The notes under the pieces: generated by a model
Told to the model about the DNA's origin: nothing
The model's database searches: none
The model's input: only the letters and a program-made list of their open reading frames with translations
In this document: in pieces, positions 1 through 5,360 of the stretch
How positions within the stretch are numbered: the first letter of the stretch is position 1
Layout: each line of letters opens with the position of its first letter
From: an uncultured Bacilli bacterium
Lineage (GTDB): Bacteria; Bacillota_I; Bacilli_A; RFN20; CAG-288
Direction of reading: 5' to 3'
DNA: 5,377 nt
NCBI GenBank assembly: GCA_934700375.1
Contig: CAKUXT010000140.1
Coordinates: forward strand, 1-5,377
Translations under genes and position numbers: made by a program

Positions 1-789
1 TGCGGGGAATGTGGTTCTCTGATTCATGGGCATACCGGAACGTCACACACAGGCAAGACCTACCATTATTACAAATGCAAGAACGCGGTGAAGCACCAAT
101 GTGATGCAAAGCCGATTAAGAAAGACGAACTTGAAGATTTCGTCGTCAAATCCGCTATGGAATACATTCTTTCACCAGACATTGTCGGCCAAGCCGCCCA
201 GCGCATGGTAGAATATTTCAACCTTCTTTCCAATAACGGGAATGAAATCAGAATCCTCGAAGACATGGAAAAGGAAATCGAGAGAAAACTCCAGAACTGC
301 CTTAATGCCGTGGCAAACGGAATGGCAAACAAGTCTATAGCGGACATGATTACTTCCCTTGAGGAAGACAAGGTGAAAGTCGAGGAAAGTCTCTTGAAAG
401 CTAAGAACAAGAGAAGGAAGCAGATCACTACGGACCAATGCTACCAGTTCCTCATTTCGCTTGCTTTCCTGGACATCAGCAAGGAAAGGAACAAGGAGGT
501 ACTCATCAACTCCCTTGTGAAGAAGGTTTATCTCTACAAGGACAAAATCAAAATTGTCTTCTATCCGACGGATGATGTTGAGGATAGATCTTTTGATGAC
601 GGAAACGGCGGAGAGGAAGGAGGAACGCCTAGTAATGATGGCGAGAACTCGGCCAGTAATGAAAATAATGGCGGTTCGCTTACATCTTCGTTTTGTCCAC
701 CAAATCGCATTCATGCACTGATTTCAATGTCAGTGTTTTTTTGTACGCAAATTCATAAGGCTGGATTAAGTGCACTTTGCGGGGATTGA
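1..789 (+). CDS. Large serine recombinase, C-terminal part (5' end outside window)
   Basis: The frame is open from base 1 to TGA at 787-789, giving the last 262 residues of a longer protein. An internal GTG at 88 is only an in-frame codon, because the reading frame and the zinc ribbon begin upstream of it. Visible parts in order: a recombinase zinc ribbon (CxxC at residues 1-4, with partner cysteines at 26 and 34, and the typical Tyr-Lys-Cys before the third), a helical charged coiled-coil stretch (about 82-141), a 'NSLVKKVYLYKDKIKIVFYP'-like beta segment (about 170-189) typical of the family, and an acidic Gly/Asn/Ser-rich tail (about 195-230). Family knowledge: such enzymes integrate and excise prophages, conjugative transposons or mobilizable elements through a catalytic serine in the N-terminal resolvase domain, which lies outside this window. 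The final ~30 residues after 'SSFCPPNR' look non-conserved and overlap a terminator-like hairpin. It appears unrelated to the operon downstream. Whether the gene is intact cannot be judged. Confidence 0.88.
   Translation, partial: CGECGSLIHGHTGTSHTGKTYHYYKCKNAVKHQCDAKPIKKDELEDFVVKSAMEYILSPDIVGQAAQRMVEYFNLLSNNGNEIRILEDMEKEIERKLQNCLNAVANGMANKSIADMITSLEEDKVKVEESLLKAKNKRRKQITTDQCYQFLISLAFLDISKERNKEVLINSLVKKVYLYKDKIKIVFYPTDDVEDRSFDDGNGGEEGGTPSNDGENSASNENNGGSLTSSFCPPNRIHALISMSVFFCTQIHKAGLSALCGD
716..742 (+). terminator. Terminator-like hairpin inside the 3' end of the recombinase frame
   Basis: CACTGA (716-721) and TCAGTG (730-735) form a perfect 6-bp stem around an 8-nt loop, followed directly by seven T residues (736-742). 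The T run on the + strand fits Rho-independent termination of rightward transcription. The stem is short and only moderately GC-rich, so strength is uncertain. It lies about 45 nt before the recombinase stop codon, so it is either a terminator embedded in coding sequence or a terminator in flanking DNA that the reading frame runs across. Confidence 0.5.
768..777. repeat. 10-bp perfect palindrome AAGTGCACTT
   Basis: AAGTGCACTT is its own reverse complement and lies just before the recombinase stop codon. Large serine recombinases often recombine at sites beside their own gene, so this could be the centre of an attachment site. A 10-bp palindrome can also occur by chance, and no partner site is visible in the window. 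Confidence 0.2.
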
Positions 790-881
790 GCTCGTCACTA
801 AAAAGCAACACTTAAGAGTATGTTTGTTCATCTTTGAAAACGATTTTTTTGGTATACGATTTTCGAAAAAGGTTTCATTAA

Positions 882-894
882 GTCGGTGTCCGAC
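882..894. repeat. Small inverted repeat GTCGG-TGT-CCGAC
   Basis: A perfect 5-bp GC-rich stem with a 3-nt loop lies about 11 bp upstream of the predicted -35 box. No T run follows on the + strand, so it is not a terminator in that direction. It may be a protein-binding site or a chance hairpin. Confidence 0.25.
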
Positions 895-904
895 GGAAAA
901 TTGA

Positions 905-922
905 TTGTAAATGCGCTTACAA
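905..922. promoter_or_regulatory. 18-bp inverted repeat over the -35 box; candidate Rex operator
   Basis: TTGTAAATGCGCTTACAA has perfect 6-bp arms (TTGTAA and TTACAA) separated by 6 bp. Its length and outer TTGT/ACAA arms match the Rex operator described in clostridia (TTGTTAA-N4-TTAACAA), with three mismatches in the inner arm positions. Rex senses NADH/NAD+ and represses fermentation and electron-sink genes, which fits the operon. The site covers the predicted -35 box and part of the spacer, a geometry suited to repression. A CcpA cre site (TGTAAGCGCTTACA) is an alternative, but the half-sites here are 2 bp further apart than in a standard cre. Confidence 0.45.
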
Positions 923-933
923 AAAGATATTAT
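905..933 (+). promoter_or_regulatory. Predicted sigma-A promoter for the CooC/dehydratase operon
   Basis: A -35-like TTGTAA (905-910) is followed after 17 bp by a -10-like TATTAT (928-933). The spacing is optimal, the -10 matches TATAAT at five of six positions, and the -35 matches TTGACA at four of six. Transcription would start near 940, giving a leader of about 30 nt before the ATG at 970. This is a prediction from sequence only. Confidence 0.55.
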
Positions 934-952
934 TAATTAGAAATATAGTTCG

Positions 953-958
953 AAAGGA
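953..958 (+). promoter_or_regulatory. Ribosome binding site deciding the start of the CooC-like gene
   Basis: AAAGGA sits 11 nt before ATG 970 but only 2 nt before an in-frame TTG at 961. The 2-nt spacing is too short for initiation, so ATG 970 is preferred even though 11 nt is slightly long. Confidence 0.5.
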
Positions 959-969
959 CATTGAACAAA

Positions 970-1734
970 ATGAACAAATTTATCATCACTGTTGCTGGAA
1001 AAGGCGGGGTCGGAAAGACCTCTCTTTCTGCTGCTATTGTAAGGGAGCTGGTCAAGGATTTCCCCGGTGCTAAGATTTTGGCAATCGATGCTGATCCTGC
1101 TGTTGGATTATCGACAGCGCTTGGTGTCAAAGTCAAGCTGACGATGGATGAAATCAGAAAACGCATTACAGAAGGTACTAGCGATTCAAGAGACAAACAG
1201 CAGATTCAGGCATTGTTGGCTGAGGCTAAATATCAGCTCTTTGATGCTATTGTCGAAGAAGACGGCTTTTCCTTCCTTGCGGTAGGAAGACCGGAGACTG
1301 CCGGATGCTATTGCGGAATCAACTCTTATCTGAAGCAAGTCATTTCCATGATGAGCGAAGAGTTCGATTTTGTTGTCATTGATGGTGAGGCTGGAATCGA
1401 GCAGGTCAATCGCCGCGTCATGGAAAAGGTCACGCACATGATTCTGGTCACTGATCCATGCAAGAAGGGAACACAGGTCGTACAGACTATCAAACAGGTG
1501 GCTGATGAACTTGTCATGTATAAGGAAATCGGTGTTGTTGTCAATAGACTCGCTAGCGATGAGCAGAAACAGTATATCGATGTCGGCGGAATTCCGATTC
1601 TTACCTACATCAAAGAAGATCCTAATCTGCAGTTGGCAGATGTCAAAGGCGAAAGTGTCTTCGATATGCCCGATGATTCCAATATTTGCGTTGGTGCAGT
1701 AGAAGCTTTGAAGGCTTTGAAAATAATCAATTAA
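970..1734 (+). CDS. CooC-type metallochaperone ATPase (MinD/ParA-like P-loop NTPase)
   Basis: A 254-residue soluble cytoplasmic ATPase. The N-terminus has the deviant Walker A GKGGVGKT (10-17), with the signature lysine at 11 that marks the MinD/SIMIBI class and supports an ATP-dependent dimer. 'IDADPAVGL' (39-47) is the switch I region and 'FVVIDGEAGIEQ' (134-145) the Walker B/switch II region. The key diagnostic is 'GRPETAGCYCGIN' (106-118): Cys113-x-Cys115 matches in place and context the CxC of CooC, which binds Ni or Zn at the dimer interface. Length matches CooC (about 250 residues). In known systems CooC loads nickel into carbon monoxide dehydrogenase. No CODH gene is present here; the gene leads an operon of dehydratase subunits 19 nt away, so the inferred client is that iron-sulfur enzyme. 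ATG 970 was chosen over the upstream TTG 961 on ribosome binding site spacing. Family call is firm; metal and client are unknown. Confidence 0.88.
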   Translation: MNKFIITVAGKGGVGKTSLSAAIVRELVKDFPGAKILAIDADPAVGLSTALGVKVKLTMDEIRKRITEGTSDSRDKQQIQALLAEAKYQLFDAIVEEDGFSFLAVGRPETAGCYCGINSYLKQVISMMSEEFDFVVIDGEAGIEQVNRRVMEKVTHMILVTDPCKKGTQVVQTIKQVADELVMYKEIGVVVNRLASDEQKQYIDVGGIPILTYIKEDPNLQLADVKGESVFDMPDDSNICVGAVEALKALKIIN

Positions 1735-1740
1735 AAGAGG

Positions 1741-1747
1741 AGGAGGT
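1741..1747 (+). promoter_or_regulatory. Strong ribosome binding site supporting a GTG start
   Basis: AGGAGGT, a near-perfect Shine-Dalgarno sequence in a GAGGAGGAGGT run, lies 6 nt before GTG 1754. It supports a non-ATG start for the small dehydratase subunit. Confidence 0.85.
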
Positions 1748-1753
1748 AATAGC

Positions 1754-2968
1754 GTGAAAGACTTAAAACATCTGATCTATTTCGAAAAACTTTTGGAAGA
1801 TGCCAACAATGATCTCGTAAGGCAGGCAAAAGCAGAAGGCAAGATTGCTTTAGGGTACACTTGCTTTCATATGCCTGAAGTGTTGTTGAATCTGGACAAT
1901 TGTTTTTCCGTAAGACTGAGAGCTCCGAATACGGGTTCTATGGAAATCGCAACTTATTACATGTGCAATGGAAGCTGCGAATATTCCAGAGCATTGCTTG
2001 AAAGAGCCATGGAAGGCAATTACAAGTTCTTGGATGCAATCTGCGGTGTTGATCTTTGCGAAGCGATGAACCGCTGTATGGAAAACATGGAATTGCTTCA
2101 TATCGAAAATGAGAACAATGATAAGTTCTTCTACACCAATACTGATGTTGCTTATTCGGATGATGAAGACAGCGTTGTTCATACAGTCGAACAGCTTCAG
2201 CGTAAGGTCCTGAATAAGTTACATGACAATTATGGTGTCGATATTTCCGAGGATGCTTTAAGAAAGGCAGTCGAGAGACATAACGAGATCTGCCGTCTTA
2301 TCACTGAAATCGGTGAATATCGCAAATTGGAGAACCCGCCTATTACAGGATATGAATTCCACGTTCTGACTTTAGCATCATACACTTGCCCTAAAGGTCT
2401 GATCATCGATAAGCTGAGAGAGACTTTGGAAGAGATCAAGACAAGAGTTCCTGATGAAAAGAAAAAGTATCGTATCAGAGTTGTTGTAGTCGGCTCTGAA
2501 ATCGATGATCCTGATCTCATCAAACTGATGGAAGAGAATGGTGCTTTGGTTGTCGCGGATAGATTCTGCTATGGATCATTCCCTGGACGTCAGGAGATCA
2601 TCCTCAATGATGAGGAACCGGTCTTGAAACAGATCTGCAGACAATATCTGCAGCATACGGAATGCCCGAGACATTGCGCACCGCATCGTGTCAAACATCG
2701 TTATGATTTTGTAAATCAGTTGGTTCACGATTTCCATGCTGATGGTGTCATTTATGAACAGATGAAGTTCTGCACATATTGGAGCTATGAAAGAACACTT
2801 GCTTCCTATGTCATGAGCGAAGAGTATAAAATACCGACTTTATCTATCGATAGACCGTATCGTGCAAGAAGCAGCGGTCAATTAAGAACCAGAATTCAGG
2901 CTTTTGTTGAAAACGTTGAAATCAAAAAGATCAAAGCAAAGCGTGAACAGAACAGTGAGGTGAAGTGA
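1754..2968 (+). CDS. 2-hydroxyacyl-CoA dehydratase family protein, small (HgdB/BcrB-like) subunit
   Basis: A 404-residue protein of the HGD-D superfamily, which includes the 2-hydroxyacyl-CoA dehydratases, benzoyl-CoA reductase and double-cubane-cluster reductases. Family landmarks: 'GYTCFHMPEVLL' (34-45, the 'P-E' motif near the N-terminus), 'CEYSRALLE' (75-83, the Cys-x3-Arg motif), 'CGVDLCEAMNR' (97-107, the second cluster cysteine), a Rossmann-like 'RIRVVVVGSEIDDPDLI' (240-256), 'YEQMKFCTYW' (334-343, the third cluster cysteine at 340), and the C-terminal 'GQLRTRIQAFVE' (375-386), very typical of the family. The three canonical cysteines would hold a [4Fe-4S] cluster. The protein is unusually Cys-rich, with 14 cysteines including 37, 71, 97, 304 and 308. 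GTG start with an excellent ribosome binding site. It ends 1 nt before the large subunit, implying translational coupling and a 1:1 complex. Reaction and substrate are not determined by sequence. Confidence 0.88.
   Translation: MKDLKHLIYFEKLLEDANNDLVRQAKAEGKIALGYTCFHMPEVLLNLDNCFSVRLRAPNTGSMEIATYYMCNGSCEYSRALLERAMEGNYKFLDAICGVDLCEAMNRCMENMELLHIENENNDKFFYTNTDVAYSDDEDSVVHTVEQLQRKVLNKLHDNYGVDISEDALRKAVERHNEICRLITEIGEYRKLENPPITGYEFHVLTLASYTCPKGLIIDKLRETLEEIKTRVPDEKKKYRIRVVVVGSEIDDPDLIKLMEENGALVVADRFCYGSFPGRQEIILNDEEPVLKQICRQYLQHTECPRHCAPHRVKHRYDFVNQLVHDFHADGVIYEQMKFCTYWSYERTLASYVMSEEYKIPTLSIDRPYRARSSGQLRTRIQAFVENVEIKKIKAKREQNSEVK
2957..2963 (+). promoter_or_regulatory. Ribosome binding site inside the end of the small subunit gene
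   Basis: GAGGTGA lies 6 nt before ATG 2970 and within the last codons of the upstream gene, whose TGA (2966-2968) is separated from the ATG by one base. This layout suits coupled translation of the two subunits. Confidence 0.75.
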
Positions 2969-2969
2969 T

Positions 2970-4538
2970 ATGGCGTACAACGAGAAAACCAAAAAGGGTT
3001 TAGGAAATCTTTATAAAGCAAATAGCCGTGCTATGGTCAAGCGTGAATGGAAAGGATTCAGAGATACTTTCTATGACTTTTTCCGCTGGCTGAAATGCTA
3101 TGGCTTTATGCTTATCAAATTAGGCGGACATCCTATCCTTTTGATCAAGGCGATGCTTCGTTATCGTTGGATGATTTCCTATCTGACTGCCGCAAACATG
3201 ATCGATAGACACACCATCGGTCTGCGCGGAAAAGAATTAAGATATGCACATGAGGAATTCTTCGCTTTGGTTCATAACGCGACGATCAATGTCAAAAAGA
3301 TCATTGAACGCGATGAGCATTTAAGACCGAAGAGCAAAAAAGCGAAGAAACTTCGTGAAAACACAGTCATGTTTGATGAGATGACGCCGAAATCGATCAT
3401 GTGGGGATTCCCCACCCTTGATTGGATGGATGTAGCCATGATGAGCATCGGTATGCCTGGTGAAGTCGATCAGCAGGCCAACGTTCATTACATCGATAAG
3501 ATCGAAGAGTTTGGTATGGCAGCCGATGTCTGCCCGTTGCCGGCTGCTGAATGCGGATGCGCTGTTGCCAATGATATGCCGATCTTAGGAAAAACATTCA
3601 TCACCAGCACAATGCCTTGTGATGGTTCTATCGGTCAGACGACTTTCATGGGGCGTTATTTCAAGGATTATCCGATTTATCAGATCACTCCTCCTCAGAG
3701 ATTCAATGAGGATCAGGTTCAGGACTTTGCCGTCAAGAATCTTGAAGGCTGCATCAAATTCATCGAAAAGAACTACAATGTCAAATGGGATTGGGAAGCC
3801 TTCTGGAAGAATGCAAAAGAATATAACAAGTCAACACAGGCCATCATCGATAAATGGGATATCAACTGCACCGATTATCCGCAGGTCTGCGGCGCTGCTC
3901 TCTCCTTGACAAGAGAATATGAATTCCAGGGTGCGGGCATGATGGATCCGTATCTCTATAAGACACAGCTGAAGACCACTAAGATGGCTAAGAAAGGTTA
4001 CGAAAAAGACAAAGCCAAAGGCGTGAAGAATTATAGACATCGCGCTATCGTCTGGGCTTGTCCGGCTCATTACTATACAAACTTCACATATTGGGCTGAC
4101 TTGACCTGGGGCGTCAAGACACTTGTCGATATGGAATGCATGCTCTCTTATCACATGTATCATATCGGCGACAAGAAGCAAGCGATGATTGATCTTGCCA
4201 AGTCTTATGAAAGAATGATGATGCGTTCTCATACCAATGGCGGATATGTAAACTCTCTTGATGAATTATGGAAGATGGTTAAGAAATTCAATGCGGACAT
4301 CGTTATCATGTACGATCATGTTTCCTGCAAAAACGTCGGCTGTCTGCACGGCTTATACGAAGACCAGGCCAGAGAGCATGGCGTTCATATGATCTGGGTT
4401 CCGCATGATCTGATGGATCCGAGAACCGTCAGCCGTTTGGCAATGCGTGATCAGTTCAACAAATACATGACAAACGTATTCAGAGAAAAGCCTTTAGACC
4501 CAACGTTTGTTGACTATGAAGATCCTCTTACTTGGTAA
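2970..4538 (+). CDS. 2-hydroxyacyl-CoA dehydratase family protein, large (HgdA-like) subunit
   Basis: A 522-residue partner of the preceding subunit, somewhat longer than HgdA-type subunits (about 480). Residues 1-110 form a basic, aromatic-rich extension with a hydrophobic but Lys/Arg-interrupted stretch (44-77). The HGD-D-like core follows: 'WGFPTLDWMDVAMMSIGMP' (145-163), Cys188 and a Cys195-x-Cys197 pair around 'PAAECGCAVAN', 'STMPCDGS' (213-220, matching the family's 'CD' cluster-cysteine motif), 'ACPAHYYTNF' (363-372) and a C-terminal 'DHVSCKNVGCLHGLYED' (449-465) at the place of the family's third cluster cysteine. No signal peptide; expected cytoplasmic. The pair probably forms the catalytic heterodimer carrying iron-sulfur clusters reduced by the activator encoded next. 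The similarity to characterised dehydratases is weaker than for the small subunit, so the reaction could be dehydration or another ATP-driven reduction. Confidence 0.8.
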   Translation: MAYNEKTKKGLGNLYKANSRAMVKREWKGFRDTFYDFFRWLKCYGFMLIKLGGHPILLIKAMLRYRWMISYLTAANMIDRHTIGLRGKELRYAHEEFFALVHNATINVKKIIERDEHLRPKSKKAKKLRENTVMFDEMTPKSIMWGFPTLDWMDVAMMSIGMPGEVDQQANVHYIDKIEEFGMAADVCPLPAAECGCAVANDMPILGKTFITSTMPCDGSIGQTTFMGRYFKDYPIYQITPPQRFNEDQVQDFAVKNLEGCIKFIEKNYNVKWDWEAFWKNAKEYNKSTQAIIDKWDINCTDYPQVCGAALSLTREYEFQGAGMMDPYLYKTQLKTTKMAKKGYEKDKAKGVKNYRHRAIVWACPAHYYTNFTYWADLTWGVKTLVDMECMLSYHMYHIGDKKQAMIDLAKSYERMMMRSHTNGGYVNSLDELWKMVKKFNADIVIMYDHVSCKNVGCLHGLYEDQAREHGVHMIWVPHDLMDPRTVSRLAMRDQFNKYMTNVFREKPLDPTFVDYEDPLTW

Positions 4539-4550
4539 ATTGAAAATAGA

Positions 4551-4557
4551 AAGGTGA
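4551..4557 (+). promoter_or_regulatory. Ribosome binding site deciding the activator start
   Basis: AAGGTGA lies 5 nt before ATG 4563. The in-frame GTG at 4554 is part of this Shine-Dalgarno sequence and so cannot be the start. Confidence 0.8.
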
Positions 4558-4562
4558 ATATT

Positions 4563-5351
4563 ATGAAATACTTTGGTGGATGTGACGTCGGTTCTACTTA
4601 TACAAAATGTGTCATCATCGATGAGACAGGAAAAATTGTTGCTCATACAACAATCAGAAGCAAAATCAATGCCGAAGTCAGTGCAAAAGAAGCATTGGAT
4701 TTAACAATCAAACAGGTCGATGGTCTGAATGATATCAGTGATCTTGCTTATTTAGTTGGTACTGGCTATGGCCGTAACAAAGTCCCTCAGGCTGAAGAGA
4801 ACATTTCCGAAATCTCCTGCCATGCTATGGGTGTCCATGTTACAAATCCGGAAGTCAAGGCAATCATCGATATCGGCGGTCAGGACGTCAAGGGCATTCA
4901 GATCGATTCTGATGGAACTGTCAAGACATTCGCAATGAATGATAAATGCGCTGCCGGTACAGGCCGTTTCTTTGAAGCGATGGCTAATGCCTTTGAATGC
5001 AGTCTGGATGAGTTTTCTCAGTTATCCTTATCCGCAAAGAACGCTATTCCAATCACTGCTCAGTGCACAGTCTTTGCCGAAAGTGAAGTCATCACTTTAG
5101 TCGGCGAAGGCAAACCGCGTGATGAAATTGCTGCTGGTATCCAGCAGGCTGTTGCAAAGCGTTGCTTTGTCATGGCCAAGAAAGCCGGTGCAACCGATAA
5201 GATCACATTGACTGGCGGCTGTGCCAAGAATGCAGGTCTGAAGAAAGCCATCGAAAATGTTTTACGTATCAAAGTCGTCGATTTGAAGACTGATCCGCAG
5301 CTGATGGGTGCTTTAGGCGCAGCCGAATACGCTCGTCAGAAGGGAATGTAG
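4563..5351 (+). CDS. 2-hydroxyacyl-CoA dehydratase activator ATPase (HgdC / BadF-BcrA family)
   Basis: A 262-residue ASKHA-fold ATPase, the usual length for HgdC-type activators ('archerases'). Such homodimers carry one [4Fe-4S] cluster between subunits and use ATP hydrolysis to push one electron at very low potential into the dehydratase or reductase. Visible motifs: phosphate-1 loop 'GCDVGSTYTK' (6-15), 'VGTGYGRNKVPQAEE' (65-79), 'EISCHAMG' (83-90), phosphate-2 'IIDIGGQDVKGI' (101-112), 'MNDKCAAGTGRFFE' (125-138) with cluster ligand Cys129, 'QCTVFAESEV' (167-176) with cluster ligand Cys168, and adenosine loop 'LTGGCAKNAG' (216-225). Both cysteines lie close to positions 127 and 166 of the Acidaminococcus HgdC, so it looks functional. 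It lies 24 nt after the large subunit, with no terminator between, and serves these subunits. Here it is downstream of its target genes, whereas the had and hgd operons place it upstream. ATG 4563 fits the ribosome binding site; the in-frame GTG 4554 lies within it. Confidence 0.95.
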   Translation: MKYFGGCDVGSTYTKCVIIDETGKIVAHTTIRSKINAEVSAKEALDLTIKQVDGLNDISDLAYLVGTGYGRNKVPQAEENISEISCHAMGVHVTNPEVKAIIDIGGQDVKGIQIDSDGTVKTFAMNDKCAAGTGRFFEAMANAFECSLDEFSQLSLSAKNAIPITAQCTVFAESEVITLVGEGKPRDEIAAGIQQAVAKRCFVMAKKAGATDKITLTGGCAKNAGLKKAIENVLRIKVVDLKTDPQLMGALGAAEYARQKGM

Positions 5352-5356
5352 GTGAT
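5350..5356 (+). promoter_or_regulatory. Ribosome binding site for the next operon gene
   Basis: AGGTGAT overlaps the activator stop codon (TAG 5349-5351) and lies 4 nt before ATG 5361, supporting a further cotranscribed gene. Confidence 0.55.
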
Positions 5357-5360
5357 CGTT

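Larger units (their letters stand above)
790..969. other. Non-coding spacer between recombinase and CooC/dehydratase operon
   Basis: This 180-bp AT-rich stretch has no convincing gene on either strand. It contains an 8-bp direct repeat ACGATTTT (840-847 and 856-863), a short palindrome TTTTCGAAAA (860-869), a 5-bp stem hairpin GTCGG-TGT-CCGAC (882-894) without a following T run, and then the promoter and operator described separately. It probably combines the right-hand edge of the mobile region with the upstream control region of the operon. Confidence 0.6.

Noticed and set aside
88..90. GTG as the start of a short recombinase-like gene
   Set aside because: The same frame is open from base 1 and the zinc ribbon cysteines begin before this codon, so it is an internal valine of a truncated view.
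172..714. 180-residue open frame on the minus strand opposite the recombinase
   Set aside because: The + strand frame here has clear zinc ribbon and recombinase features. The minus frame has no recognisable domain and is a shadow of it.
882..894. Terminator at GTCGG-TGT-CCGAC
   Set aside because: The stem is only 5 bp and no T run follows on the + strand.
907..920. CcpA cre site at TGTAA...TTACA
   Set aside because: The arms resemble cre, but the two half-sites are separated by 2 bp more than the standard 14-bp site, while the 18-bp Rex geometry fits. Kept only as an alternative.
3099..3200. Transmembrane helix near the N-terminus of the large subunit
   Set aside because: The hydrophobic residues are interrupted by Lys, Arg and His every few positions, so a membrane-spanning segment is unlikely.
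3831..4232. 133-residue minus-strand frame opposite the large dehydratase subunit
   Set aside because: It lies wholly inside a well-supported + strand gene and has no domain signature.
4554..4556. GTG as the activator start
   Set aside because: It is part of the Shine-Dalgarno sequence. ATG 4563 is correctly spaced and begins the family-typical N-terminus.
1754..5351. Naming the enzyme as 2-hydroxyglutaryl-CoA dehydratase (hgdABC) or benzoyl-CoA reductase
   Set aside because: The superfamily is clear but substrate-specific evidence is absent. The gene order, the missing CoA-transferase and the added CooC gene argue against transferring a specific name.
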